Shown here: positions 12,105 to 24,700 of the stretch, one piece after another
Layout of the letters: every line of letters starts with the position of its first letter
Numbering within the stretch: the stretch's first letter is position 1
From: Gordionus sp. m RMFG-2023
Taxonomy: Eukaryota > Nematomorpha > Gordioida > Chordodea > Parachordodidae
Direction: 5' to 3'
Length of the DNA stretch: 64,000 nucleotides
Assembly (NCBI RefSeq): GCF_954871325.1
Contig: NC_088776.1
Location: forward strand, 4,657,985 to 4,721,984
Made by a program: the position numbers and the translations under genes
The notes under the pieces: model-generated
Database searches by the model: none
What the model saw: the letters and a program-made list of their open reading frames with translations, nothing else
What the model was told of the DNA's origin: nothing

Positions 12105-13363
12105 TACTATAAATTTTATATTTCCCCAATTAGGATAAAATGTAATTATTTTAATATTTCATCAAAATTTTTTAGAAGCGTGAATTTTATACTTTTCCAA
12201 TTAGAATATAGAATATAATATAAACAATTTATGAACAAATTCTCATGCACATATCCCCTATTTTTATAGATAAATAATTTACTATGATTCTATAATTTCG
12301 AATGTTATTTCCAAAAAATTATTTTGATATACTGGAATAATTCCCTCTAAAAATAAAATTTCCACCAAAGAATAATAGCAATATAATAGTACTATGATAT
12401 TCGCGAATAATTTTATATAAGAATTTAATATTTTTTTTTCCCAGTGAATACCATTAAAACATAACATATATTATATCGTACTTGCGGAAAAATGATTTTG
12501 ATAGAATTAAATTTCTTTTCCATAATATCTTTAGAAAATTTAGCATTTAATTACTTACAAAGATAACTGATAAAGAATGACATAGTAGATATAGCATAGT
12601 TATGGAAAAATTATTTTAAAAAGAATCTAATTTTATTAATAGTTTGGATAATACAGCGGCCTCCTTACCTCATTTTATATTAAAGGAAAATATATTGTAC
12701 CGTAAACACTTATCATTTGGTAGCATTAGCATTGTTAAGTTAATATAGGGGTTATGATAATAACATTGCGATATTTTCATATCAAACCTTCGGTCCGTCG
12801 TTCTCTGTAACATTTTCATAAAGGTAATTTATAGTTTTAAAAATGTATATATATAAATATATCACTGCTATGGGCCCCTACAATTTATTTGTAATTATAT
12901 TCTTATTTTTCTTCTTTTAAAATAAATTAAAACATAAAAAATCAACAAATAATAAAGTGATCTTTACAAAATATAATCCTGCTATTTCGAAAATAATACA
13001 TCTCAAAAAATTTATTTATCAAATAAAATATATTTTAAAAAAATATGGAAACTAAAACAGTAACCATGTGAAATAGTGCGGTCTAGATTTAGTTGTTTTG
13101 TCATTTTACTATTGCTCCTGTAAAATTCAAATTATTTTAATTTCAAGATTTATTCAAATGAGTATTACGTGATTGGAATAAGAATAAGATCATAAAATGG
13201 TAAATTGTTATATTTATTTTATTTATAGTTTATTAATAGAGAAGAAGTTACGCTCCTAGTAGCATCTTATCAAAACAAAATCATGAAATAATTTCCTTAC
13301 ATAATTCATCTATAATAAATAATTCATTTAAAAAAGTAAATTTGTATATATATAGATATATAA

Positions 13364-13573
13364 CTTTATATTAATATATCTAAGCCTCTTAAGGAAAGAG
13401 ACGTCAATATATCCATACCAAATTTTGGTAAAACATTGAAGTTTATCAAGGGTCCTGATGTTAGTTGTAATTTAAATTTTAGCAATTTTAAACGATTCAA
13501 AACCAGAAATAAAGCTGACATTGATTTGGAAGGTGTAGACATTGGAAGTGATATAAATAATTCCAATGTATAA
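13364..13573 (+). other. Open frame of uncertain status
   Basis: About 69 sense codons lie between stops and end in TAA at 13571-13573. From a possible acceptor (CTAAG at 13380-13384) the frame reads KPLKERDVNISIPNFGK and then a Lys/Asn/Asp-rich tail ending DINNSNV. It stands out against the surrounding AT-rich DNA because it is open and of mixed composition. It could be a terminal exon of an unseen gene, an exon relic, or chance. A faint KPxK...IPN resemblance to the N-terminal region of RAD54 is too weak to use. Confidence 0.2.
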
Positions 13574-15587
13574 ATTATGATTTTATTAATTAATTTTATA
13601 TATTATTTGGTACTTATGCTATTATTAATTTTTTTTTCTACTTTATACAATGAGGCATTTCTAAAGTATTTTTTTAGATTTTTAATGTGGTTCAGATCAA
13701 CAATATTTTTAATATAATTATATACAAAAAGTGGATACTCCCCTACAACACCCTCTTTCCCCAATTGTATAAATTTTTAATAACAATCAATTAAAAAATA
13801 ATAATAAAAGCAAGTATTTTTTAAGATGATTTTAAGCTACATTTCATAAAAAATAATGTTCATCTTTAACAACATATCTTTTATTTAAATGATGAATTTT
13901 TCAAAAGTAAATATCAAATAGTACATAAAAATTCTATAGTAAAAACATGTTTAAAATAGTGTATTACTATTATAAAATAAAAAAACTTTATTATTTGGAT
14001 CCCATAATGTAAAATAAATGCAAATGGTAAATTGCCCCTATTTATGTGCCCCATATTATATTATAGGGTTAATTTTAATTGAGCCTGTTAATTGGATGAA
14101 AAATGCTCTATCAAATTTTTTATAATATATCAAAAACTCTAATAGGATTAATCAATTTTATATCATTACTTATTTGGTAGATTTAATATAATTATTATAC
14201 CTTAAAAATGTTGTATGTCTATTTTATGAAAATTCTAAAATTAGATGGATCATCTAACATTCATATGATTACTCTTCTGATCTGTCAAAAATGGCTTGTA
14301 AAGAAACACAATAACTTGAAATTGACCTAACTCATAACTCCAATTATTTATACATGATTGTAACATTATCAGTGGTGATAATTGTATAATTATATTTAAT
14401 TTAGCAAATTTTTTTTAACCCAAAATCACTTATTAGTTATTAAATATTTGTTGTATAAATAATGATAATTTATTGATTATCATTTAATTTAATAATTAAT
14501 AAGTACAGTAAAATAAAGGCAACTCTTATGAAATTATTTTTCTTTTTATGTTACTTATTTCTTTAAAGAATATTATGAAAAAAAAAATTGAATAATGCAC
14601 AATTTTATTTTGTTAGCCAAGCTTTTTCAAACATTAAATACTTGTTATCTTTATTGAATTTGAACATTTATATATTTTTTTTCTTCAAATTTTATCCCAG
14701 AATTAAAACTATTTGAATTAATAATCAATCGTAGCTACCAAGTAGACAAAAAACCATTTTTTAAGGGGAAATAACAATTATTTATTTATTTTTTGAAGGG
14801 AGGGGGGGGGGTAATTTTATTCAAATTCATCTTAAATATAATGTAACAATATTTTGTTTGGAATATTTTATTTTTACAATCATTATAACTTGGGTATTTT
14901 GTTATTTAAATAACTTTTTTATAAGAAATATAATTTTATAAATTTAATTTAAATGTGTTTCAATATTTTATTAATAAAAATTTTTTAACATGATTTTTTT
15001 TGGTTCTTCTTTTTAGCATTTGTAAAAAAAAAAAATTAAAAAAATATTAGTTAATTGTTGTTTTTTTTTATTAATGCTCTTAATTTTTATTCAGAGTTTT
15101 GGAACCCAGAAGAAAAATTTATTCTATTTACAGTTTCTTAACTTTTGTAGAAATCCAGGAAATTTATAAATGGCATATTACGATTTTCGGTTCCTAGATT
15201 CGCCACCACATTGTTTCCGATAGCTGTTCCAAACTCTGATTTTAATTAGAGCGAACCCTGTATAATTTGGGCTTTATTGGGGCCGTGATTTTGTTTGCCC
15301 AACTTGCAATAGTTAACTTAATTTATCGAAACATTTTCTAATACATAATAATCTTTTTAATATCGATTTGAATTGTGACTCAAAATTTCGATCAAATTAG
15401 GGAGTTTCCCGAATTTATCGAGAGCCCAAATTAGATATGTTTTAATTATATACATATTTACATTTATTGTTTGGGGTAAAATTTACTGTTTCATATTTAA
15501 TTTTAAATCTATAAAAAAAATTTGAAGTCTTCCCCGTTAATAACCTTGAAGAGACCTTTCAAAGTTCCTATAACTAATTATACCGGT

Positions 15588-15755
15588 AAATTAAATATTT
15601 ATTTTATTTTAAGAAATTAAATATCTATTTTATTTATAAAAATTTAAATGTCTATTTTATTTTAAGGAATTAAATATCTATTTTATTTATAAAAATTTAA
15701 ATGTCTATTTTATTTTAAGGAATTAAATATTTATTTCATTTTAAAAAATGATATT
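15588..15755. repeat. 53-bp tandem repeat, about three units
   Basis: A block AAATGTCTATTTTATTTTAA followed by GGAATTAAATATCTATTTTA recurs with a period of about 53 bp. The array ends about 30 bp upstream of the first visible RAD54L exon, so it lies next to that splice acceptor. Confidence 0.7.
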
Positions 15756-15785
15756 TTTCCCTCCCGCATATATTTAAATTTGTAG

Positions 15786-18700
15786 GACCACTTAGATCCG
15801 GAATATTGGGAATAAAAAGGGATAATGTTAGGGCATGCCCTCACGATCCCAATGAAGACGGCGCATTGGTGTTATACTGGCCGCCCGCGCTTACTCAAGC
15901 CGAGAAATTGAAAACGGAAAAGTTTAATTAAATTTTTAATATGTAATAGAATGATTTAGTTTTTTTTTTAAATTGTTAGAGCTAGCGGAAAAATTCTATT
16001 GCTTGATTCGGCTTTACTGGTGTTGCGAATGAGGCCAAATCCCTTTTCTATTGTTATGTCCACTGGCTTGCTGATTTAATCTTGTGGTTCATTAATGATA
16101 CCATCTTCAATATTCCAGGAAATGAAAGGGAATGTACAGGATTAATGGTTTTGATTTTTCTCATTAATCGCTAGACAAAAATATAAGAGATCCAAGTAGA
16201 TAATCTTGTTGAATGCAACTAAGGAATGCTAGCTGATTTAGAATGGGTTATGATAGAGAGTGCTTGAAATCTTGTGAGATGCATTTCAGCCTTATATCCT
16301 CCAATATCTACTCCTAATTGAAACGGATGAGAAAGTTTTAGTCCTCAAAAGCCATAAGTATCTCAAGCTCCTTTTTCTAATCACACTTCCTTCACTTCAA
16401 CACTAATTACTCAACAACCTTGTTTTAAATGTGCTTCCTATTACACTTCTGACGAAGTAAGGAAAACAATCCTATCTTTTCGTCGTAACTCCTCTCACTT
16501 CTTGATGGAATCCGACTTTAATTCCTCCAGGACAAAAATTCTCATTTGATCAACTCACAAGTATCCATTCTACCCAAATCAATAATTTTTGCAGCAGAAT
16601 TTTATAAGATGATGTTTTCAACACTGTTTCGCTCATTATTTTTGGAGCCAGAGTAAACACCTTACAGAAGACAATAACTAAAAATACCCGACCAATAACA
16701 ATTTGTTCGACATTCGGCGTCTTGTCGCCAAAATGTTTTTATCCGGGATTTATGTATTAGGTCTATCATCTTCTCACTCCATCTCAATTAGGAGTAGGAA
16801 TTATTGACGGATCGAAGGCAGCACTATATATCACAGCTACTTCACCTGGATAGTAATCCTACAAATGATTTCGTTAATACATGTAATCCCTTTTTCCAGT
16901 AAATTTGTCCATATTTACACCAAATTCCTCTGCCTTTGTTACCAATTTCCTTCAAACTGGTTAACCGCTTCCCGAAAAGTTTAAAAGGATTTCGGTTCTT
17001 AATTTGATCTGGTTCATGTTTCAAGCAGCTTTTATTTTAAAAAAATTATAGCGATCGATATCGCCCTATCCACGTCGTGGTAGACCCCGTAATATCCACT
17101 CGGTTACGACCCCATCAACGGGAGGGCGTTAAGTTTATGTGGGACTGCGTGACGGGCGCCATTATCGACGGTAACCGGGGTTGCCTCATGGCGGACGATA
17201 TGGGGCTCGGGAAGACGCTTCAATGCGTGGCCCTCGTTTGGACCTTGCTTACCCAAAGTTCGGCACCGCAATACCGGTGCACCGTTGATCTAGTCATTAT
17301 CGTCACACCGAGCAGTCTTGTCGAGGTTTTAATTTTTAAATTGTTAAATTGTTTTGCGCACGATTTAGAATAAAGTTTCGAAATATAATATTTTAGGATA
17401 AGACCATACTAACGCGCGAGCTCATTATATTAAATGATAGCGAGTCACGAATTAAGTCTTGCAAGCGTTTTCAAAAAATGTGAATAAATTTCGTGTCTAT
17501 TTTTTTTTATCATTTGCTTTCTAGTTATATTATTTCGGAACGATTTTAAAAATCATTTTTTTAGAATTATACCATTCCATCTACATTAAAATATTCCGAA
17601 ATATTTTTTTGAAAAACTCAAATTAAATCCTTATAGAAGGTTAAAACCATCATATCGAAAAACAATAGATACTTAATTTTTTTTTAAAGTATCTTTTTAG
17701 CTAATTAATTGGATATTCAAAATTTTATGAAATTGGTATTTCAAAGACAAGATTTTTTTAGAGTATCCAAATTATTATTTTAAAAACGATAAATGGGTCT
17801 CATTGACTTGAAATGATGAATGTAAAGATTTGAATTCTTTTCCTTCTGATGATCATGTTTCGAAATATATATCTCCAGAAATATAAACCTAGGGGATGTT
17901 TCAGGGTCCCTTAATTTAGCCACGTCATCTGAATGCTTCTTATATATGGCCACTAAAAGCTCAGAATCTCTCGAACCTTTTATTATGGTCACAGGCCCTA
18001 AGATTTTTAAATAAATTTATTTTTATGTTTAAATATTTTGTAGTTATTTGATATACCTCGAAATAATTAAACTAGGCTTTTCAAATGTGACTGTTTGATT
18101 ATCTTTATATAGAAGCTGCCTCATTCTAAATCAGTTTCTCATATGACTTTAAAAAAATGGCCGGGCCATGCAAATGTTACCTCTGCAGGTCTCTGATATG
18201 TATGCAGATGATAAAAATCTAATTACATCATTTCCAATCTTTTTTAATTCAGGTATATATCCCCATTATAAACAAAACAGGTTCCCTATAAATCATAACA
18301 CCTATTATTTTTTTTTGTAGAACTGGAGAAACGAGTTTAAAAAATGGTTGGGCGATAGGATCAAGGTAATGGTCCCAGAAGGGAATAAAGAAAAGGTTGA
18401 AAAGAATTTGAGATTTTTCGTTAGCCAACAGCAGTCGGTCTTCAGTTTCTCAAGCGGAAACCCTTTATCCTCTCCGTCAACGCCATCACCAACCCTAACT
18501 AAACCGCGATGGTCGAAACCTCCCATGTACCCGGTCCTAGTCATATCCTACGAACTATTTCGTATCCATTCCGAAATTTTTACTCTCAAAGATTGCCTCA
18601 AAAATGACCCCGATAATAAATCAAAGTGTGATGAAGCGTAAGGGAATTTTATATCTTCATACGATAAAATAGAGATATAGAAGGAATGAATGAATGAAAA

Positions 18701-21700
18701 AAGATTCTTCTTTCCTGGAAAGAAGGGATGAATGAAAAAAAGATTATATCTTCATACGATAAAATAGAGATATAGAAGGAATGAATGAATGAAAAAAAGA
18801 TTCTTCTTTCCTGGAAAGAAGGGATGAATGAAAAAAAGATTCTTCTTTCCTGGAAAGAAGGGATGAATGAAAAAAAGATTCTTTTTTCCTGGAAAGAAGG
18901 GATGAATGAAAAAAAGATTCTTCTTAAGGAAGAATAGAATTGGCCAACTTATTAACCTGTTAATTATAAAGAATTATATTTTTTTTCATTAACACAATGA
19001 TACCAAAGCGAAGCAAACGCCGTAAAAACGTACACGCCGAACGAGTTGATGGCCCTGCGTAGGCTCATCATATGTGACGAAGGTCACCGCCTCAAAAATT
19101 GTGAAAACCAAACCTACAAAGCTCTGGATAACGCTGCCGCCAAATTGAGAATATTGTTGTCTGGTACGCCCATACAAAACGATCTGCTGGAGTATTTTAG
19201 CCTGATTCACTTCGTCAATGCTGGCATATTAGGTCTGAAATTATTTCTCATATTTTTTTTAAACCAAACGAAATATCGTAAATATTAAGACTAACTTAAT
19301 TTCCTTTAAAAGAAAAGGAAATAGTATTGTTGAATGGCTCTATTTTCCCCCTAACCCAATATTTCATCCAAAGTATATCAACAAAAGCCGGAGATTTTGT
19401 CCCTAAATGGCAGAAAGGTTTGGGCATCTATTAACGAAATCTCGAGGTCTGCGCTGTAACTTTTGGCTAAAATATTGGGTTAGCCATTTTTTAAGCATTT
19501 TAACAACACGTGAAAGAAGAATAAAATAAATGTGATATTTTCTGGCTGAATGGGTATCAAAAAGACTCAAAGAAGATGGAGACAGTAAATGATATCTAAC
19601 AAAATTGAGAAACAATTTATGGGTTTATTAAAATTGTATTCTTTCATATCTTTAAAAAACAAATTCGTAAGCTTTCTAAATATCTGATAAAAATATTTCA
19701 CTAAGAGTTTGGAACCCGGGCTTATAATAATTCTATTTCCGGTTTAAATATTTTTTTATAAAAAAAGTAAATTATTTTGATTCTAGATTCTACAATTTTT
19801 TTAAAAAAAATTGATTTCCGGTTTCTAAATTTAACGCGATTCCGAGGGCTTCCGGAACTCTCTTAAATTAAGGTTTAAAAAGATTAATAGACCATCTCAA
19901 ATGAACAACATTTTAAGCATTGTTATGACGGTTTCCTGGAAATTTTAAAATGAATTTATTAGTCTAGAACTAGTAATCATTGAAACCCGCCATTGAAAAG
20001 TATCTTTCAACGTCTACCACAACCAATGACAATTGATATTGACTACAGCTGACTTTTACATTTTTAATAAATAAATTGTCAGTCTAAAGATTTAGTATTA
20101 GTGTCATTGCATATGTTTATAGGAAGGTATCCATTTTAGATGGTATTTTTTAAAAAAATACTAATCGATTCAACTAAACCCCAAATATAATTAATAGGAT
20201 CGGCACAAGAATTTAAAAGAAAATTCGAAAACCCGATTATAAAGGGCCGCGACGCTTACGCTAGTGACGCCGAACGTGCTAGGAGTGCGGAAAAGCTTAA
20301 GGAGTTACTGGATATCGTCAACAAATGTATAATCAGGAGAACCTCAGCATTATTAGTTCAGTATTTGCCCGTTAAAGGTTAATTTATATTTTATTTACAT
20401 ACATAATAATAATTCGAAAATTTAGTAATCGCCATTTTTTATAGATAATGTCCAATCATTTGGTTCGCCCCCAAATTCAAAAAATTAATTTTTTGGACCT
20501 AATAGTCCAGTCTGATTTATTTTTTTAATCTCTAACTAGACTTTTTTATAAAAATATTTTTTTTATAGACATGATCCTGCAGACATTGCTTTGATCCCTA
20601 ATCTCGCAAAAATTTATAAGATTTTTGTTTTATTTATTTTCATTTAGCACGTCGGTCTACCACCCATCCTATGGAGAACGCGCGCGAAATTGTGCGAGAC
20701 TCCACTCTCATATTCGCGGCAGTTATTTTTTAATCTCAAAAAGAAGCCCGCGAAATCTTGTTATCCTGATAGGAATAATAAGAGTGGGGGGAGGGGCTCT
20801 AAAAATATCTTCCTATTTGTTAAATTATTTATAAATTTAATTTAATATTATATAAAAATGTAATAAATAAATCAGAACCCTTCTGGTCCAGCCCGGGTTA
20901 TGCGGGCCTTGTCGTATTATAATTTTTTTAATATAACTGGGTCGGGCCTAAAAATATAAAACTCCGGCCGGAAAAAATCTTAGCCGAGCCGTGCAAATGA
21001 TACTTCTTCAGGTTTTGAAATAAATACTTATGCTTAGAATGGAATATTTAATAAGTATTATTGGCTTCTTTTTCTTACTATTATTATTTTCCTTACATTA
21101 TAATTCTTTAAAAAAAACATGTTTAAGTTATTCTGGTTTTTTTTCCCAATAGAGTATAATTAATCTGATGATTAAAGTAGACGATTATATCAAATTTGAA
21201 AAAAAAAATATATTTGTGTTTTCATTTATGAAACAATTTTTAACATAAAAAATTACAATAAAATTTTGTCAAAAGTCTCTTAATCATTCTCAAAAAAAAA
21301 AAGATTTAATTTTCAATTTTTTTTTTTTGAATCAATTTGTAAAATACCGCCAAAATTATTTAAAAATGACAATAAAAAATTTGCGCCAGACCTCTGCATA
21401 TTTCTGTGTTGATGTAATATTGAAATGATGCCATATAACATAATTCAATTTGAGAAGACAAAGAAAGACAGGTATTACGTTACTATTGAAAAGGGAAACT
21501 TTGACAGCAATAATTTTATTATTTTAATCTGAGCACTCTCTCTAACAAAGGAGGGCGAATCATTTTTTGTGAGTTTTAAAAGTTTTATAAAATTTTTATC
21601 ATAAAATTAAACTTGATGATTAATTTTTTTTTTTTAGAAAAAATAATAAATAAATAAATATTCTTTATGTTAAAAAGTGGAAATGATAGTGTGCTGTCAA

Positions 21701-24700
21701 TTATCGTCACTTCAACGTCAATTATATCAAAAGATCTTGACAGAATTTCACTGCAAATCTAATCACAATCTCAAAATGTCTTCGTCAACTTTGGCATCCA
21801 TCACTCTCCTCAAAAAATTGTGCAATCGTAAAACTTCTCATAATAAATATGATTATTTTTTTTTTATACAAAGAAGAATCAGATTTTATGGGACTTAGCA
21901 GGAGAGTAAATATGAGGGAAGACGGGAAGTAAAAACGGAATCTACCCTAATTTCTTATTCCCATATGAGATATCCCGGAAAAGTGGGAGAGGGGCGGGTT
22001 ACCTAGATCCCAAAAAAAAATCTGAGGAGCGGTTTAGGGAATCGATAAATGGCCTAAAACAAATAGCTATCAGAATAAATTTTTTTAGAGACGTTTTTAT
22101 TATGAGATCAACGCATGTAATATCAAGGATTACTGTATGAAATATAATTTTATTTATATTATTAAATACTTTTAATCTATTAATAAATAATGTGTTTTAA
22201 ATTTTAATCCTTGTGCATTTTTTTTAGTGTTGTTAAATCACCTAACTTTGACCATCTCTATTGTGGTTTAGTCAAACTTTTAGCCTAAAAAATTGAATTA
22301 AGCCTCTAAGTTGAGTCTCAACTTGAAGATTTATTCGAATATTTTTGGATAAATACATAGGTACGTTGTTTTATAGTTGACTACAGTTAGGTAATTTAAC
22401 AACACTAATAGAGAGACCAAATTTTAGTTATCGTTTTAGACGCTTTTGAGATTCACGGCATAACTTTCCCTCTGATTTTTTTATAGATATTATTAAGCTA
22501 CTAGGACTTAGAAAAATTTGGATAATCAATGATTGCCATTGGCGTCAAAGGGGAAGGGTAAACGGGTTAAAATTAATTAATATTTTTTTCAAGAATAAAT
22601 TTAAATGTAACATATAAATGCCAATTTATCTTCTTTTTAAATATCATTCTTATGAGTACCTTGTTTAGCACCACTAGGCAAATAGCCGATGATTGCCCTG
22701 GGACTTCAATAAATAATTTTATGGCTTCTGACTTGGAAGATGGATTTATTATTTTATTAATCAAAAAGACTTGAATTGATCTAGACCTTACGATATATTA
22801 TTATGGTGTATCATAAAATTTTATAAACTTAATAGATCCCGAATTGATATATGACAAGTGTGTCAAAGGAGAAGATGGATTGGAGGGATGCGCTTCATTA
22901 TTTCCCTCCGGATTTCAAAATTATTTTATGCCAGAATTATCGGGTATTTTAACATCTTAATTCAATTAGTATATCCAATCCAAATTAAGGATAGGAAAAT
23001 TTATATGCCCCATATGGTTTTTAATCGAATAAAAGAAGCATGATTATCTGGGGACATATTGGGACTTGGGTAAAATTTGGAATTTAAATTAGGCTGTAGA
23101 CTAAAGCAGTGTGAAAATTATAGCACCCCCAGCTCTTATAAGAGATATCAAGGGTCAAAGTACAAAAATGGACCTTAATTTTTTTACGCTTATTGATTGT
23201 CATTTCATTAAAGATTTATCTAAAACTATCGATAATGATTCTAATTATTTTATTAATATTTTTCTAAGTAATTTTTTTCGATATGGCTGACCATTTTTAA
23301 TTCTATATACTCGTTATGTTTTTTATATTTTTAAAAGGTTATAATATTCAACGTTATTTGAATAATATATTTCTCATGCAATAATATAGCGCATTTAAAA
23401 TTTAATATTAGTGATCTGCATCGGACCTAATTTTTCATGCCCGGTCTTTAAAAATTTTGACCTGGCAAGAAATTCATTTTTATATACTCAAAATAAAATA
23501 TATATGTTGTATGGGCGTCTAGTTTTCTATAAATAAAATCAAATATTTTTTTATTTTACACAAAAAAAATTCAAACAATGAAATTTTAAAAAAATTTCAA
23601 AGCCCAACCCGATTTTTTTTTAAAAAATATTAGGCCCGACCGGAACCCGATTTTTTTTTAAAATAGGCTCAGCCCGAAGCCCGTTCGAGTCGGGTACGGA
23701 CCGGTGTAGGATTGTGAAATCAATACCCATTGTAGATTCAATACCGTACTGTATTGATTTTTAAGAGATGTTTTCAATCGCTTCAAATATATTGGCGGCC
23801 ATTAAAAATTGTAAAATATTTATTATTATATATTTTTTCATCGCTTCAAAAAATATTGGCGGCCCTTTTCGATTTGTAAAAATTTATTTAAAAAAATAAA
23901 ATAAGATTTAATAGTTTAAAATAGATTTAAATGGTTATAAAAATGATTATCTATTCCTTTATATAATTTTTTTAAGGGAGTTTATTTATTTTACACATCC
24001 TAATATCCTATATAATTTTTATTTGTTTACTCATTATTGTAATAATTTTCTTTTTATGGTTAAAATTATGTTTATCCAATTCCATCCTTTAGAAAATTTT
24101 AAATAAATTCAATGTATAAGAGTTTTCTTCATACATCGTATTATTGGAATCTCAAGCCTTAAAATTTTAATAGACAAAAGTAAGCTAATCACAAACAAAT
24201 AGGAGTTTCTATTACGTCAAAGAATCTCAATCACTATCTATCGCTCTGATTAATCATTTCCTCTTAACTTCTTAAAATCTTCATTTTATTTGTTAGATGC
24301 ATATATAATTATATATTTAGTTGATTAAAATTTAACACTTATGGCATACAAAATATTTTATATAGATATAAAATTTAAAATCAAATTCTAATGTTTTAAA
24401 TTAATCTTTTAACTGAAACAACTATTTTTGTTTGTGTATATATTTTTTATTGCAATAATATTAAAACTGGCTGAATACTATATAAATAAAAACGATATAC
24501 ATAATTTTATTTCAAAAAAACAAGAAAAATATTATAAAAATAAAATATATCCCAAAAAAAGGAAACCTAATTATCACAAAAAATTGAGTGTATATTATTA
24601 CACTATAATACGATTAAAATGATCTTTTGTTTGTATATATATTTTTTTTTGCAATAATATTAAAACTGGCTGAATACTATATAAATAAAAACGATATGCA

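Larger units (their letters stand above)
8981..15785. other. AT-rich interval between SNRK and the first visible RAD54L exon
   Basis: No gene is supported here. Part must hold the SNRK 3' end and the 5' exons of RAD54L, because the first RAD54L exon I see starts in phase 1, but I could not find those exons. Identifiable content is a MITE at 9048-9322, MITEs at 10088-10224 and 11881-12104, an open frame at 13364-13573, and a 53-bp tandem repeat at 15588-15755. The remainder is AT-rich with homopolymer runs, including a G run near 14803. Confidence 0.6.

Noticed and set aside
16842-17024. Minus-strand 60-codon gene
   Set aside because: No recognised motif, no partner exons, and it ends at the acceptor of a RAD54L exon; kept only as part of an unexplained stretch.
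17780-17992. Gene on the minus strand, and its faint similarity to 28378-28520
   Set aside because: Only a short TCTCCAGARATATAA...CTAGG block is shared; it could be an old repeat, but this is too little to call.
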